Shown: positions 1-13,684 of the stretch, piece after piece | Numbering within the stretch: the first letter of the stretch is position 1 | Layout of the letters: each line of letters begins with the position of its first letter | Assembly (NCBI GenBank): GCA_002270565.1 | Contig: NQMI01000127.1 | Location: 61,637 to 125,636 of the forward strand | Source of the DNA: Stenocarpella maydis | Lineage: Eukaryota > Ascomycota > Sordariomycetes > Diaporthales > Diaporthaceae | Length of the DNA: 64,000 bases | Reading direction: 5' to 3' | Made by a program: the position numbers and the translations under genes | Notes under the pieces: generated by a model | What the model was told of the DNA's origin: nothing | The model's input: only the letters and a program-made list of their open reading frames with translations | Databases searched by the model: none

Positions 1-149
1 AGATGTTTTTTTGGTGTTATAGTGATGGTATATGTGCCAGACTATAGCGGCCTTGAGCTGCAGTGGCAATGCGACTGTTAATAATGGAATGCAAATATTA
101 CTGCTATGAATTACTGTTAACCAGCCCTTGCCAACCCACCCCCTTTCCT

Positions 150-2472
150 ACGACTATTTTATGATGGCTATGATACTTTTAGTGATCTTTATGCGGAACT
201 GAATGCGTTAGCAAAGTTATCCGGGTTCTCTATGGTTGTGTAAAGCTTAGTGCTAACTTATGTGGTCTTGATGTGTAGCCGGGGTGGTACTGCCCGGCCT
301 AGCACTGCAAGAAAATATCAGTCCTCTATAATCAAATGTGGCTGTAAATGGAAGGCGACTGTATATTGCATGAGGAATATAGCTAGTAAATGGGTCCTTT
401 GGGTTAAGGAGGGAAGGTATATTAATTACGGCCTATAGGATGTCCCGGAGGCTTAATGCGGATTCGTGAAGCTATCGTAAGAATACTATGAATTCCTTAC
501 TTGAATAGCTCAAGACCTATTATAAGCAAAGCCCAGGCAACTCGAGGCTGCCCTTTGTTGCTAGTATCCAGACGTTGAGGTGGGAAATAATATTATGAAG
601 AACTGGCTTGCCGGCTTTTGATAATAGAAATAAGGTATATATATACTAACCCAGACAATACTATACTGGCTTGAAGAGAAGGAGATTTGGTATAGATTTT
701 GTATTGATGAGGATAATGTGATCATGGGCATCTTGTGGTGTATAATGCAGCAGGTCTAATGGATTCGAGAGTAGTGTTTTTCTGGCAATATCTTGCTTGA
801 TTGCATATACTTGATAAATTAGAAGAAGCTGCCGTACTTTTAAGGCACTATTGTGACCTATATGAAGAAGATTTTGCCTCTCTTTCAGGGTATTGTGGAT
901 AATGAGAAGGAATTAGGCTTCTGGTGGCTGCTGGAGTAGGTTCATGATCTCCTCTGGGAGTGTAAAAATGAGGACCCTTCGCTCTTTGTTATAGACTATG
1001 ATACCGCCTTAATTAACGCTCTAGCAAAAGAATTTCCTTAATTAAAACACTAGCTTTGTGTCTTCTATATTAACATGAATGTTGTCCTTAATATTAAGAA
1101 GAAATGGCGGAAGCTAGGCTGGGAGGAATCGCCTATAGCTACTGAGGATGAAAACTCCATGGGAAGCCCGGATCCTGAGGATCCTGAGAGTGACAATGAA
1201 GATTTCGGACTTTAGAATGTGCTGCAAAGAAACACTACTATGGCGCCTTCGAAAGTGCCTGCCCTTAGTGCTATCCCTAACACCCGAACAGCCCTCTTTG
1301 ACCTCTTTAAGACCATGGAGTTTGCTACTGATCGCAAGACCTACGAGACAGCCTGGGAGCGTTTGCAAGAGAAGTTCTCAGGCCAGAGGGCGATCCTCAA
1401 CTATCTCAAGACATATTACGTTGATGAGAAGGAGGAGATCGTCGCCAAATGGGCCGGCCACAAGATCTGCGAGAACCTCAACTTCGGCTTACGTACGACG
1501 TCCTCTACTGAGCGGATGCACCGGAAAATCAAGCTCCAGCTGGGCCACGGGATGGGGAATGTCTACTATCTGTTTGAGGCTGCGTTTGAGGCTATCGTCA
1601 AGACTGCTCGTGATATCCGGCTTGAGGAAGCCAAGCAGAAAACGGCGGCCCTAGAAAAGTTCAACGGAAAGCCGTGGGTTGGCAAACTACACCTTCAAGT
1701 GGCGAGGGAGGCACTCGAGCTTCTCGCGAAGACGAGGAAGCAGGCGAAACGTATGCTTCGAGGCGAAACACCACGAGGAGAGTGCTCGCGATCGACGTGC
1801 CGTTGCCCAATCTACACACAATTCGGCTTAATCTGTGCTAACAGAATTGCTAACAAGGAGGAAGCAGGTATTCCTCTTGACAAAGAGGATGTCCACTCGG
1901 CATGGTACCTCGATCGCGACCTCTCAATCGAGAACCCCCTCCTCCTCGTGCTTTCGCCCAAGAAGGTCCTCAACTCGAGAGGAAGGCCTCGGGACAACAA
2001 TCCGTTTGCAGGGGACGAAGAGGGCATCTTCGGCAGCGTCGGGAGGGCTGTGATGACCCATCAGACCTCCTCCAATACCACGAGCCTAGGCAGCAGGGCT
2101 GGTGACAAGACGGGGGCGACGACGGCTTCAGCACAACGCGTAAACTCAGCTTTTGAGTGGAACGATACAACCCTCGAGTCCCTAGACGATGAGGACCAAG
2201 CCGGCCGCCGCCCGAAGCGAAAACACCAAGGGATGGCCACGATATCCAGGGGCCCGGCTTCATCGGCGCCTCCCCGGATGCATACGGCCCCCAGCACGCC
2301 GCCGGCAAAGAGGCGGCGTACGGCGGCTACGGCTACAATCAACAGGCTTCCAGCAATAGATTTGACCGCTTCAGACGTCGACAACGAGAGTGACGATGGC
2401 TTCATTAATTTGGGCAACAAGGAGGGTAACGGGAAGGAAACGCAGTCCCAGATAATAGTGTCTATTGACTAA
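150..2472 (+). pseudogene. Mutator-like (MULE/FAR1-type) transposase relic
   Basis: Degenerate transposase of a Mutator-like DNA transposon. The 5' half is broken by many stops, but family pieces remain: a FAR1-like zinc-binding start near 160-440 (CSRGGTARPSTARKYQSS, then KCGCKWKA) and a catalytic-core piece at about 979-1038 reading LFVIDYDTALINALAKEFP. Directly after it TAA and TAG stand where CAA/CAG would be expected, a RIP-type C-to-T change. From 1219 to 2472 the frame is open for 417 codons, covering the C-terminal part, a SWIM-like zinc motif (CRCPIYTQFGLICANRI, with Asn in place of the usual last His) and the C-terminal GRPR motif. Base composition changes near 1.1-1.2 kb from AT-rich decayed to GC-rich intact. 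A non-autonomous relic is most likely; an exapted C-terminal protein is possible but the open frame lacks the catalytic core. Confidence 0.8.
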
Positions 2473-2620
2473 GCAATTCGCACCACTTGTCGCGACGAAT
2501 TATCGCGCCAATTCGGCGCGCAATTGGGCGTGCAATAGAGTGCTTATTTGCACGCAATTAGGCTTGCAAAGATGTGTGCAATTGTGCAAAACACCACGAA
2601 TTTGCGCCGACGAGGTTGGC
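2464..2620. repeat. Sub-terminal repeat cluster beside the MULE relic
   Basis: Just after the transposase stop, short variants of a GCAATT/AATTGC-type motif recur in both orientations (cgcgccaattcggcgcgcaa, gcgtgcaatagagtgc, gcacgcaattaggcttgcaa, gtgtgcaattgtgcaa). Closely spaced sub-terminal repeats of this kind are typical binding sites near DNA-transposon ends, so this probably marks the 3' end zone of the element. The outer terminal repeat could not be fixed by eye. Confidence 0.45.
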
Positions 2621-4445
2621 GATGGCATAACGCCAGGCACGCTGACGACGCCAGCAATGCCCCTTGTAGATGGGTACAACGGAAATAAGGGTCTTGGCTG
2701 CTTAATAAGTGGCCGATCCCTGCTTCCCGTTGTATCTGTGTACCATCCGTTTTTTTATGTGCGGTAGCCGGTTTCTTATGTGCGAATATCCGCATTCCAG
2801 AATAAAGTCACGCACCCACAAGGCGGTGAAGAATTGGCCGCGGACATCGGCATATATGCCGTGCGGTTCTGCGAATATTGATCAGGGAACACAATCCAGG
2901 CCTTGCATGTCCCTTAACATACACGTGTGCTATAGTACCACCCTTCCCGGCCCTATGGCAACCGGCATCCAGGGATCGGTAGTTCTAAGAGCAGAAGCTT
3001 AATTTAGTACTGAAATACTAAACTATAAATATATATAATCCGTAGTTAATCAACTTTATATAATAATAATTAAGTTAAACCTGTTAAATATATTATTATT
3101 ATTATTAAACCTATAATAAGTTGGGCTATTAAGCGTATATATTTAAACTAGATACCTTAGCAGAAACTTCTTCTTATAAGTAAGCTTCAATATATACTAA
3201 CACAGGAATAATGAGACGGGCACTACATCGCAATGGCATACAGGCACATGTTTGACTGTAGAATACGTTGATTTTTGATAACTGTCGCCTGCTCTAAAAA
3301 GAAGTTGTCGCCGGAGGCGTTGGCCAGCCGTCGGAGGAGCACTACTTATAGGCAATAGGGGCTGCAGGGTCCTTATCGATAAGGGCCAACAGCACCTAAG
3401 GCTCACAACCGGCAGGCCCTAACAAATAATACTCCTCTCTCTTTTATCCTAGTTATTTTAAAGCTTTTAAATTAATTTTATTTAAATTCTCATTAAGACT
3501 ATTCCTTTAAAACGCTTAAAATAAACGTTATTAATAGTTAATTTATAAAAGTTTATTAAAAAATAACTTTATAATTTATGAAAAGAAGGGTTTTAAAAAA
3601 GAATCAAAAAATATACAATAAAATATATTAATTATAATATTTAAATTTAAAGTTTTTATGAGTATTATATTTAGAATCAGAAGATTATTTAGAAATATTA
3701 TTTTAAAGTTTCAAATATCATTTTTATATTTATAATTTTAATATTGAAAAAGATAAAAGTAAATTAATATATAATTAAACGTTTTTATAATTAATCTCCA
3801 TATATAAAATTTAGGTAACTAATGAAAACATTCAATTTATCTAATTTAAATAATGTATAATATGGTTTAAGCCTATGGTGATATAAGTAAGGTAGCATGG
3901 ACAACGGCTGGCGTTTTGTGGAGGACCCGTCGCGGCTGAGCGGCCAGGGCTTTCTCGAGCGGAATGTGACACTGGTGGATCCGTGAGTATCCACATTTTC
4001 GTACAAGACTCTTGGGCGGAACCCCGCGGGGCTCCGTCTCCACTTCAGCGCCCCCCTTCAGCCTTATAGCAACGCCCCCCAAGAAACCCCCTCCCCCCCG
4101 ACGACGTCACTGTGCACATTGAAACGAAATTCGCCATTCCGCGGGGTGAAACGCTTACCATGGCCCGCATACTGTTCATCCAATCGAAATCTATTGGGCG
4201 TATAAGAAGAAAAGAAGATGCTCGTCCGGGATGGGCCGACCAAGGAGTGCGCAGCAGGGCATTGGGATGCCGTGGCCGTCTTATTGTTGTTCATTTTGAT
4301 ACAGCCCATACCGTTCCCTTCGATTTTGTTTCTTGATTTTCTTTTTCTCTGGTTCGTTGACGCCGTCTGATTTCCCCTAACTCACCCAATTTACAGTTTA
4401 CTGCAGAGTATCTGGTTACATACATCAGATTTGCAGCTGAGGACA
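2621..4445. other. Intergenic and AT-rich RIP-like block, then ABC promoter region
   Basis: No supported gene. 3000-3190 and 3420-3880 are strongly AT-rich with long A/T runs, as in RIP-decayed repeats, and surround a GC-normal island at about 3190-3420. 3880-4445 returns to normal composition and should hold the promoter and 5' leader of the ABC transporter starting at 4446. Confidence 0.6.
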
Positions 4446-7400
4446 ATGGGTGCACCTCGGGATGAAAAAACGGCTGTCTCAAGTAATGGCGGCACACGCC
4501 CTAGCTCGGTCGAGCAGTTGGAGGATGCAAAAGAGATGAGTGCATGGAATGCATACTGGGTTAGTACCGCTGAACAAGTCGGCTTCCGTTTTCCTGTGAT
4601 GACAAACGCTCATCCATGGCCTAGAGGGTTTTCACATATGCCGGCCCGGTCGAATATGTCCTCCTGAGTGTTTCCGCCCTTGCGGCTCTTGCATCGGGTG
4701 TCGGCGTTGCGTCTCAAAACATCATTTTTGGCCGATTCGTAACCGGGTTTACCGACTTTGGCACAGATGAGCAGTCGGCCGACACCTTTCGCAGCAGTGG
4801 CACGACATTGGCGTAAGTCTGGCTCGGCTTTGTTTTGCTCGTCCGGGCGAGATATACACCCATTGACATGGCTAACTGGCGGGGAAGCCTATACCTGGTA
4901 TATCTTGGTATTGGCAGGTTTGTCATGGCGTACATCTATAATACTCTCCTGACCTACAACGCCTACCGCATCGTTCGCAATCTTCGGCATGACTACCTCA
5001 GATCCGCACTGCGGCAGGAAACCGCTTACTTTGACCTGGGCGCCGGCGGCTCCATTGCCACGCAAGCTTACTCTAGTGGCCGTCTGGTGCAGAACGGAAT
5101 ATCGGAGAAGCTCGGCCTTACCATACAAGGCGCGTCGGCCTTCATCAGCTCCTTCATAATCGCATTTGTTACCAACTGGAAGCTCACACTGATCATCTGC
5201 GTCATTGCGCCGCTGACTGTCAGTGTCATGACTATCGTGTCATTCATTGAGGCTGGCTACGAGACGACGATCCTCGACTACTATGGACTGGCGAATTCGT
5301 TTGCCGAGAACGTCTTCGCCAGTATCCGGACCGTTCATGCGTTTGAGATGAGGCCGAAGCTTGTGAAGACTTTTGATGGTTATCTAGACACGGCACACCG
5401 GTGGGGTGATAAGATATCATTACTCCTAGGCGTATTGTTCTCCGCAGAGTATACCATTATCTACCTCGGCATGGCTCTTGCTTTTTGGCAAGGTATTCGG
5501 ATGATCTCCACGAATGAGGTCTCGAGTACTGGAGATGTCTTCACGTAAGATAATGGGCTCCCAATCACTCCCCCAACCCCCAAAGTCCTCCGCATTTCCT
5601 TTAAACGCCTCCTGGCCACACGGGCTAACGACAGCTTTCCTCCCTGAGCAGTGTTCTTATGTCTGTCACGATTGCAGCCATTAGTATGACCCAGCTTGCC
5701 CCTTACTCAATCGAGTTCACACGGGCTGCCTCGGCCGCTGCGCAGCTGTTCACCCTGATTGACCGCGAGAGTGCCATTGATCCCTTCGACCAGTCCGGGG
5801 AGAAGCCTACGATGGAAAGTGGCACAGTCGAGCTCGAGAACGTTACTTTTTCATATCCCAGCCGTCCCAATGCCACGGTGCTGGAAAACTTCTCACTCAA
5901 AGTACCTGCTGGCAAAACTACCGCCCTGGTGGTGAGTAATCTCTTCTCCCGCTCTTGCACTTCGGAGCATGCCCACACCGCAACGTGCGTTAACAAGTAG
6001 TACTTCACACCTGTAGGGTCAGAGCGGCTCCGGAAAGAGCACCATTATAGGTCTTATCGAAAGGTGGTACAACCTAGATTCGGGATCGATCAAGCTTGAT
6101 GGTCGGTCAATAAAAGACGTGAATATTGGCTGGCTGCGGAGGAACATTAGACTCGTGCAACAGGTCGGTTGATTTTCGCACGCCATTTCCATATGCCAGC
6201 GACCGAACTGCTGACTATAAGCAATGCTGAAGGAGCCGGTATTGTTCCGGGGCTCTGTCTTTGACAATATCGCCCAGGGCCTGGTTGGAACTCAGTGGGA
6301 AAATGCCTCCAAGGAGGAGCAGATGGTACAGATTCAGGCGGCCACAAAGACCGCGTTCGCGCACGACTTCATCATGCAGCTCCCAGAAGGCTATGACACC
6401 GAGATTGGCCAGAGGGGAGGCCTACTATCCGGCGGCCAAAAGCAGCGAATTGCCATAGCTCGCAGCATCGTCTCACAGCCAACAGTGCTCCTGCTCGACG
6501 AGGCAACAAGTGCGCTCGACCCCCATGCCGAGGGTATTGTCCAGCAGGCCCTGGATAAGGCAGCGGTAGGGCGCACCACCATTGTCATAGCCCACAAGCT
6601 GGCGACGATCCGCAAGGCGAACAACATAGTGGTGATGTCCAAGGGCCGGATCGTCGAGCAGGGCACGCACGAGAGCCTCATCGCTCAGGACGGCACATAT
6701 GCACGCCTGGTCAAGATTCAACAGCTGACCGTCACCGGCCCCGCGGGTCTGGAGGATAGCGAGAAAGAGTCGACCGTGGAGGATGGCCATGAGAATTCAG
6801 CCTACAGGACGGTGTCCCTGGCGCGATACCCAACGACCGATCGCGCACGCATGCAGGCCCAGCTGGAGCTCGAGGACTACGACCAGCATAAACAGCATGG
6901 GATCTTGTATCTCACGTACCGGGTCGTCCGCGAGACTCCAGACCTCATACCTGCATATTTGGTGACCGTTTTGGGCTGTGTCATGTCAGGTTAGCAACCC
7001 CTGGACAGGTACTCCAGCTCATGGCTGAGATAAGCTAACCGGATGCTGGCGCAGCGGGCGTATTTCCCGGCCAGGCAATTTTGATGTCGAGCATGGTCGA
7101 CGTCTTTACCTTGCCGGTTGAGGAAATGGTCACCCGTGGCAATATGCTCAGCGCCATGTTTGTTGTGCTGGCGGCAGGCTGCCTTATTTCCTACTTTCTG
7201 TTGGGCTACGGGACAAACACAATTGCACAGGTTAGTCAAATCCAGAGCTCGTAGCCGACCCACCTGTTGGCCTCTCTGACTCCATTGACCCTCCAGGCTC
7301 TATCACACCGACTTCGAAGGGAGATCTTCCACGACACGCTCCGCCAGGACCTGCAATTCTTTGACCGGCCCGAAAACAACGTCGGCGCGTTAACCAGCCG

Positions 7401-9025
7401 CATCGACGCATACCCTCAGGCTGTCTTCGAGCTCATGGGCTTCAACATCGGCTTCATCCTCATAGCTATTGTGAACGTGGCAGCCTGCAGCGTCCTGGGC
7501 ATAGTCTATGCGTGGAAGCTGGGAGTCGTGATCGTGTTTGCCGGCTTCCCCGCCGTCGTGGTCTGCGGCTGGCTCAAGATGATCTTTGACGGGAAGATGG
7601 ACCGTGACATCGCGAGGAGGCTCTCGATGAGCTCGGCAATAGCCTCTGAGTCTGTCACCGCCATCCGCACTGTTTCCTCTCTTGCTATCGAAGAATCGGT
7701 ACTGGCGAGATATACTGCCGAACTGGATCGCGCCGTCTCGGGCGCCCTCCGGCCCCTCTCTTTTATGATGGTCTGGTTCGCCCTGACGCAGTCAACCGAG
7801 TACTGGTTTATGTCTTTGGGTTTCTGGTAAGACACCCGTCGACAAAGACTCCACGGGAGGGTGAAAATGCTGACATCGCTCACTCACTACAGGTACGGAA
7901 CGCGCCTCGTAGCCGCTGGAGACATTACGATGTTCGCCTTCTTTGTCTCGTTTATGAGCGTCTTCTTCTCTGCGCAGGCAACGTCCCAGCTTTTCCAGTT
8001 CTCGACCAGTCAGTCCCACTGATTACCACTCTTGTGCCTTGGGGATAAGCTCGGCTGACAGCCCCTCCCACAGATATAACAAAAGGCAGGAACGGGATGA
8101 ATTATATTTTATGGCTGCGGGAGCTCCTCCCGGTCGTCCGCGAGTCGCCCGAGAACCGCGAAAAGGGCCCTAGGTCGGGTGGTCCAATCCAGTTGGACGC
8201 TGTCCGTTTCTCATACCCGCTACGACCTGACACTTCAGTTCTCAAAGGGGTCAATCTGGAGGTAAGTGAAAACCGTCACTCTACTACCATCTTATTCGCA
8301 TTCCATGCAAGCTCAACTCTGACCATTCTATACAGGTTAAGCAGGGCCAATTCATAGCGCTCGTGGGCGCCTCTGGCTGCGGCAAGTCGACCATAATATC
8401 AATACTCGAGCGCTTCTACGATCCTTCGACCGGCACCGTCCGGATCTCGGATGACGCGCTGACGGAGATCAACCCCCGCCTCTACCGGCGCATTGTTGGC
8501 CTTGTACAGCAAGAGCCGACCCTCTTCCAGGGGTCCATCCGGGAAAATATTGTGCTCGGTGTCGACGAGGACGATTCGAGCAGCCCCTCTACCATGCCAA
8601 CTGTTTCTGATGTGACCATCGAGGCAGCCCTACGCCAGGCGAATGCTTGGGATTTCGTGTCGTCTTTGCCCGACGGACTTGCGACAGCCGCAGGTCCGAA
8701 TGGCACACAACTCTCCGGTGGCCAACGGCAGCGCATTGCCATTGCGCGGGCTCTCATCAGAGATCCAAAGATATTACTACTTGACGAAGCCACTAGCGCG
8801 CTAGACACAGAGAGTGAGAAGATCGTTCAAGGTGCCCTGGCAGAGGCGGCCAAAAGGAGCGACCGTATCACGATCGCGGTCGCACATCGGCTCTCGACCA
8901 TCAAAGACGCGGATTTAATATGCGTGTTTTATGATGGGAGGATCGTGGAGCAAGGCACGCATGCGGAGCTTATCGCGACGGGCGAGTTATACAGCAAGAT
9001 GTGTGCTGCACAGAGCCTCGAGTAG
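4446..9025 (+). CDS. ABC multidrug exporter, ABCB/MDR type, full length
   Basis: ATP-driven plasma-membrane exporter of lipophilic compounds (family knowledge; substrate unknown). Eleven exons: 4446-4559, 4625-4812, 4888-5544, 5652-5931, 6017-6163, 6233-6989, 7055-7230, 7297-7826, 7893-8008, 8074-8261, 8336-9025. They sum to 3843 nt, 1280 aa, with consensus GT-AG junctions and frame kept throughout. The order is TMD1-NBD1-TMD2-NBD2. NBD1 has Walker [10 protein letters not shown] at about residue 414, Q-loop VQQEPVLF, signature LSGGQ at about 527, Walker B VLLLDE ending at about 552, and IAHKL. NBD2 has GASGCGKST at about 1062, [28 protein letters not shown] and VAHRLSTI. All catalytic motifs are intact, so both sites should hydrolyse ATP. 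It converges on the MFS gene at 9888 and lies 4.7 kb from the Zn2Cys6 regulator; co-regulation is inferred. Confidence 0.95.
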
Positions 9026-9887
9026 GCTTTGCATTTGCGGATTTGAGTTTCGAGTTGTTAATGATGTGACGAACAGAATATAGAAGCATTACAGCGGAGT
9101 GTTTTCGACTCTGAACTCTGTTTTGTTCCAAGTTACACACTCTGTCGAATATTTGAAGGCTGTCTCTAATTGAGGAACTGTCAGATTGTTGAGCACAAGG
9201 GATTATATCTCGTTAGGAATGCTCATATAAGCTAGAAAAGGGCTATAAATTTGAATGTCTCGCTCAAAGAGGCGACCTTGGGCAGACTTGGACTTCAGGT
9301 CCAACCGGATTCTTTCGGCTGTTGTACCCTATCACTCCGAGTCTACCTCTGAATCATATATCCTGACAGGACCTGATTCTCGAAGTCCCCACTTATTAAG
9401 GCACTTTCTTTCGAGTTTTGATGACTGGAAACCTGGGCCGATTATCATCCTACCACCTCATTAACAGAGTTACGATGCTAGTTAGAAACCACCCAGCCCT
9501 AGCGCATGTATGCGAACCTTGGGACCGGCTCCCGAACCGTGCTCGTAGAGAAGCGTAAGGTATTGAAGGGAGCCTGAGTGACTATGGAATCAGACAGGTT
9601 GCTCACTGCCCAGGTGTCAAACCCCCAAGGCTCTCTTTAACATTCCAGATCCATGCCCCCATGAACCCCAGTCCCCCACCCAAAAAAAAAATGAACCCAA
9701 ATCCAAGGAAGGGGGAAAAAAAAAACGGAAAGGGGTGTAGAGCCTAGAGAAACATGTGTCCGGAAATTAGAAAACTTGGTGCGCTACATTTCAATTCCAT
9801 GATAGTATCATACGTCAGGAAGGTGTGTTTGCATGCACGCCAGCGGCACGCCCAAGGTGTCGTTGGTCCCTTGCTTTCTTTAGCGGT
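9026..9887. other. Convergent intergenic region
   Basis: 3' ends of the ABC (+) and MFS (-) genes face each other here. I see no further gene. It should hold both 3' UTRs; A-runs occur at about 9681-9725. Confidence 0.6.
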
Positions 9888-11772
9888 TTAGCGGAGGATC
9901 TTCTGAGCCCACTCAGCTCTCCCGTACCAGCTCCTGATCCTCTTGCCAAAGATGTACAGGGGAATACCAAACACCACGGCCGACACGCTGGCGGCCCCTA
10001 AACTGCCAAACACAACAAGCGCCCCCGAGCTCTCCAGCCACCCAACAAAGGGCCCGGTGCCAGCAAATACCACGAGCGACGCGATCATGTTGACTGAGGT
10101 GAAGGCCTGTGCAGTGTGCTCCGGCATGCAGTCGATGAGGTAGCTGATGGAGATCTGCAAGCCGCCGGTGCTGCCGAGAGAGATGACGCCCAGCCAGACC
10201 AACACCCAGAAGAGTGGTAGGCTCTGGTCGATGGCTGTGCCCAGAGCGACCAGCCCGACGGCTATTATGGGCATCGCGAACACAAAGAGGATGAGGCGGA
10301 ACTCGGGCTCTGCCACGCCTCGGTTCTTGCCGTTGTGCCGCGCCATGAAGCGCACGCTCGCGTCCGACATCCAGCCCCACATCGGCCCGCTGATCAGGGC
10401 GACGCCGAAAGCAGGCAGGCTGGTCAGGCCGATCTGTGTGGCCGACAGGTTGTACGGCGGGGCGGCCAGGATGATGGACATGAGGGTCGTGACAGCCGAA
10501 ACAAGGATCAGGAACAACGTGTTGGTGAAGGTGGTGTACACGGTGGCCGGGAAGGAAAGGAGGAGCATGGGCTTGAAAACCCCCGAGAAGAACTTCTTGT
10601 CCGTCAGGCGGCCGGGCCAGAGGGAGAGCTGCTGCCTATAGCTTTTCTTGGATGGTGTGTGGACAGCGGCTTTGATGGCGTCAATGTCGTCTCCATCGCT
10701 TGTGGTCGGACGCGGATTTTGAGACGCCTGTCCCCTTTTGAAGTAAGATGACTCCAGCACTAGAAAGTACGCCGGGATGGTCAGGATGGCGAAGACCACA
10801 GCAGCGAAGCCGAAGACGGCTGAGATACCCATGCTGTCGGTGATATATCCTGCAACGACCTGGCTGTCGGCCGATTCCGGGTTAGCCAAACTGACCACTT
10901 GATGTCGGCATTGCGTGTGGAGTCAAAATATGGGACTTACCCAGTCTGCCCTCCTGCCGTGATCGACAAGTTCCAGAAAGACACGGCCATACCTCGCTGA
11001 TGCACAAAGAAGATATCGGCAATCGATGCAGTGATCAGTTGGAGGAGCGGCGCGGTGAAAACGCCCGTGACAACTCGTGCCGCGACAAGTGCCGGGTAGG
11101 TCTGTTCGTGGTGGATCAGCACGTTAGTGCTCATTCCTGGTACCGGGTCACGTCTGTCCATCTTACCTGGGCCAGGAAGCCGAGGAGGTTCCCCAGGGCC
11201 AAGACGGCGAAGCTCATGATGTAAAACGGCCTGCGGCCCCAGATTTCCGCCCCTGACACGACGAGGAATGCCGCCACGCTGGTGTAGAAGGTCGGCGCAG
11301 TCACAATGAAGGTTGACACGTCGCCATCCGATACGCCGAACTTTTCGGTGAGGACCCCTAGGCCTGGGATGACCATGGTAGACAAGCTGTGCGGATTGTG
11401 TCCGCTGAGTTAGCCCCGTGCCTAAATTCATAAATGAGGTTCCAGGGTGGACTCACGCATTAGTTGCCGCCGACCCAATACATATGATGAAAAGGTGCGC
11501 CAGCTTCCACGTCCGGGACCTTTGCGTTGGCCAAGTCAGCTCAGGACGATCTTATCACATCGTCCTGTAGGCAGGATCTTCGCAGCTCACCATAGCAAGG
11601 GGTCATTTGGATCGTCCTCAGGCTGTGGCTGAAGAACGACATTGCCCTTTCTCTTCAAGCCGTCGTCACCCGTGACGATTTGTTCCTCGTCCTGCTTCTC
11701 TTCAAGCAATACGGTCCCAGGTGGGAACTCCACCCTGCCATCTTCGACCACACCCCAACCCATGTTCGACAA
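9888..11772 (-). CDS. Major facilitator superfamily transporter (DHA1-like)
   Basis: Proton-coupled membrane transporter, most like fungal drug:H+ antiporters (substrate unknown). Five exons on the minus strand: 11772-11591, 11519-11457, 11386-11167, 11101-10941, 10863-9888; 1602 nt, 533 aa. The hydrophilic N-terminus ends in DDPNDPLLW, a signature of fungal MFS proteins before helix 1. A loop 2-3 motif WGRRPFY and several hydrophobic helices follow, with a central cytosolic loop near KSYRQQLSLWPGRLTDKKFF and a second six-helix half. Introns are 65-77 bp. The start codon at 11772 is the first Met of the frame. It is tail-to-tail with the ABC exporter and divergent from the Zn2Cys6 regulator, so the 1.9 kb upstream could be a shared regulatory region. 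Confidence 0.94.
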
Positions 11773-13684
11773 TTAGGAATTGAAGGGGGCGGTTTCGCGA
11801 AAGTCGTATTGGGGAACCAAGTCGAAATCAGTCAAGTGAACGTTGTGCAAGATCAGGCAACAAAAAAACAAGCTATCCAGTAGCCAAAAGCCAATCCTGT
11901 TGGCGACGAAGAGGGAAAAGAATGGAATGGAGTGCAGGCCGGCGTACAATGCTACGCTTCAATGCGTGTCCGGGTGCACAGATATAAGATAAGGAAAACG
12001 CCGGTGAAAGGGGGCGGCACATGCAGAGCCAGCCCGCTGAGACGAACCATACATTATCCAACACTCGAAACCTCTACCTCGACACTTGCCAAGCCATATC
12101 AAAACATCGAAATGTTCTCATTGAAGATCTGCGACTTGCCGTTCTGACCCTGGTGCTGATTATCAGGATCGCGTTGAATTACGCATGGTGTTGTACTCTT
12201 AAAACCGGGTGTGTAATGGAAACGCACGTTGCGACATGTTTGCGAGCTGTTTAGGGTCTCAGCCAGTGATTATCCACCTACCCACTTTATCAGGCTTATT
12301 AATCTGGCTTAATAATGAAATATTGTTATATATTCATATGAAATAATTATTGTTTTAAGTAATTATTAACATCTATTATTTTTAACTTAATGAAATTTTA
12401 AAAATATAAAATTTTATATATATAATCAAATAGTTCGTTATGGTTAATTATAACTTAAATAATTTATAATATAGTATTATTTTATAAATTTCTTTAGAAT
12501 ATTCAATAATATTATACTTTGTATATATTTTAAGATTATCTATTTTAAAGTACTTGTAATAAGCCTTATTAATCTCTTATATAACTTAAAAACTTGAGCA
12601 GCATTCTTCGTTCAGAAGAACTAAAGTGCCTGAGGACATGAGAGCGTTCAGGTTGGCCGTGCAGGCGTCTATTCGTCGTCGGCTGGGCGTTTCAGCTCGG
12701 CCTATTATAGTTGGAAATCTTGGTTTCAGCCGTCTGCGCTTGTTCGCACTACGGAGACCCGCGGGATTCCGCGACCGGGTACCCCTGACCCCAAGAGCAA
12801 CTCCTAGCAAAAGCTTCAAGATAACCAAACCGCGGTATGACAGATATGGATGGCTTTATAATACGTCCATTGAATTCCAGTTGCCGCTGACTTGAAGGGT
12901 AGAAAGGAAGCTACTATAGTAGGTAGGACTTCGGCATGCTCTGCTAAGCAGTGCTCACACATGGGTCGCTCTACTACAGCTGGGCCATGATCCTATGTCC
13001 AATTGTTGGTCTCCAATGTTTCAGACATCCCAATGTTGAGTTGCCATCCAATGTTGAAGAGAACTTCGAGTGGCGATTACGACGAAGCGATCTGATTAGT
13101 TGCAGCGTATTCGAGCCATTGGCCAGGTGGGCCACAACATCCGTGCGGCTTTCATTATCATCACTAGCCCACCTATAAATTCACCGGAAACATCTTGCGC
13201 GCAGGCCAATGGTTTACGGGTAGGGAATTCGATATAAACATAAAGACTCCGGTGCTTGAAACCTGCAACTGAACCAGTGAGCTTTGGATGCCATAAGCAA
13301 TTAATACAAATATCTTCCTTAAAGCACATACCTAGTAATCTCAAGGCACTGCAGACCTATCGCTCAAGGTGGAAGTTATCCTATCTCCCCTCTTTCTCCC
13401 CGCGCCCCTGCTCCTTGGGTCCCAACGGGACCGCCCTTGTTCCCCTGTCATGGCCGGAAGGCCCATGGGCGTATGAGTACACAGGTAGTGCAGTATTAGC
13501 AGCAGGGGCTCTGGCCCACAGCTTGACGAACCGTCACCATACGTCAGTACTTGTGCTGTCATTTGGCTCTCGGACTAGGGCAGTTCAGGCGCATCCATCC
13601 TGTCCGGGTCTGATCATTTTCCACATAATGTCTCCTTCACACCCACATTCCATTGTAAGCCCGGTCCCGACCAACTCAACGGCG
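11773..13684. other. Divergent intergenic region with an AT-rich block
   Basis: Lies between the MFS start and the Zn2Cys6 start. 12290-12600 is very AT-rich and looks like RIP-decayed repeat DNA. The flanks are of normal composition and probably contain both promoters. An open frame at 12626-12895 resembles nothing I know. Confidence 0.55.
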
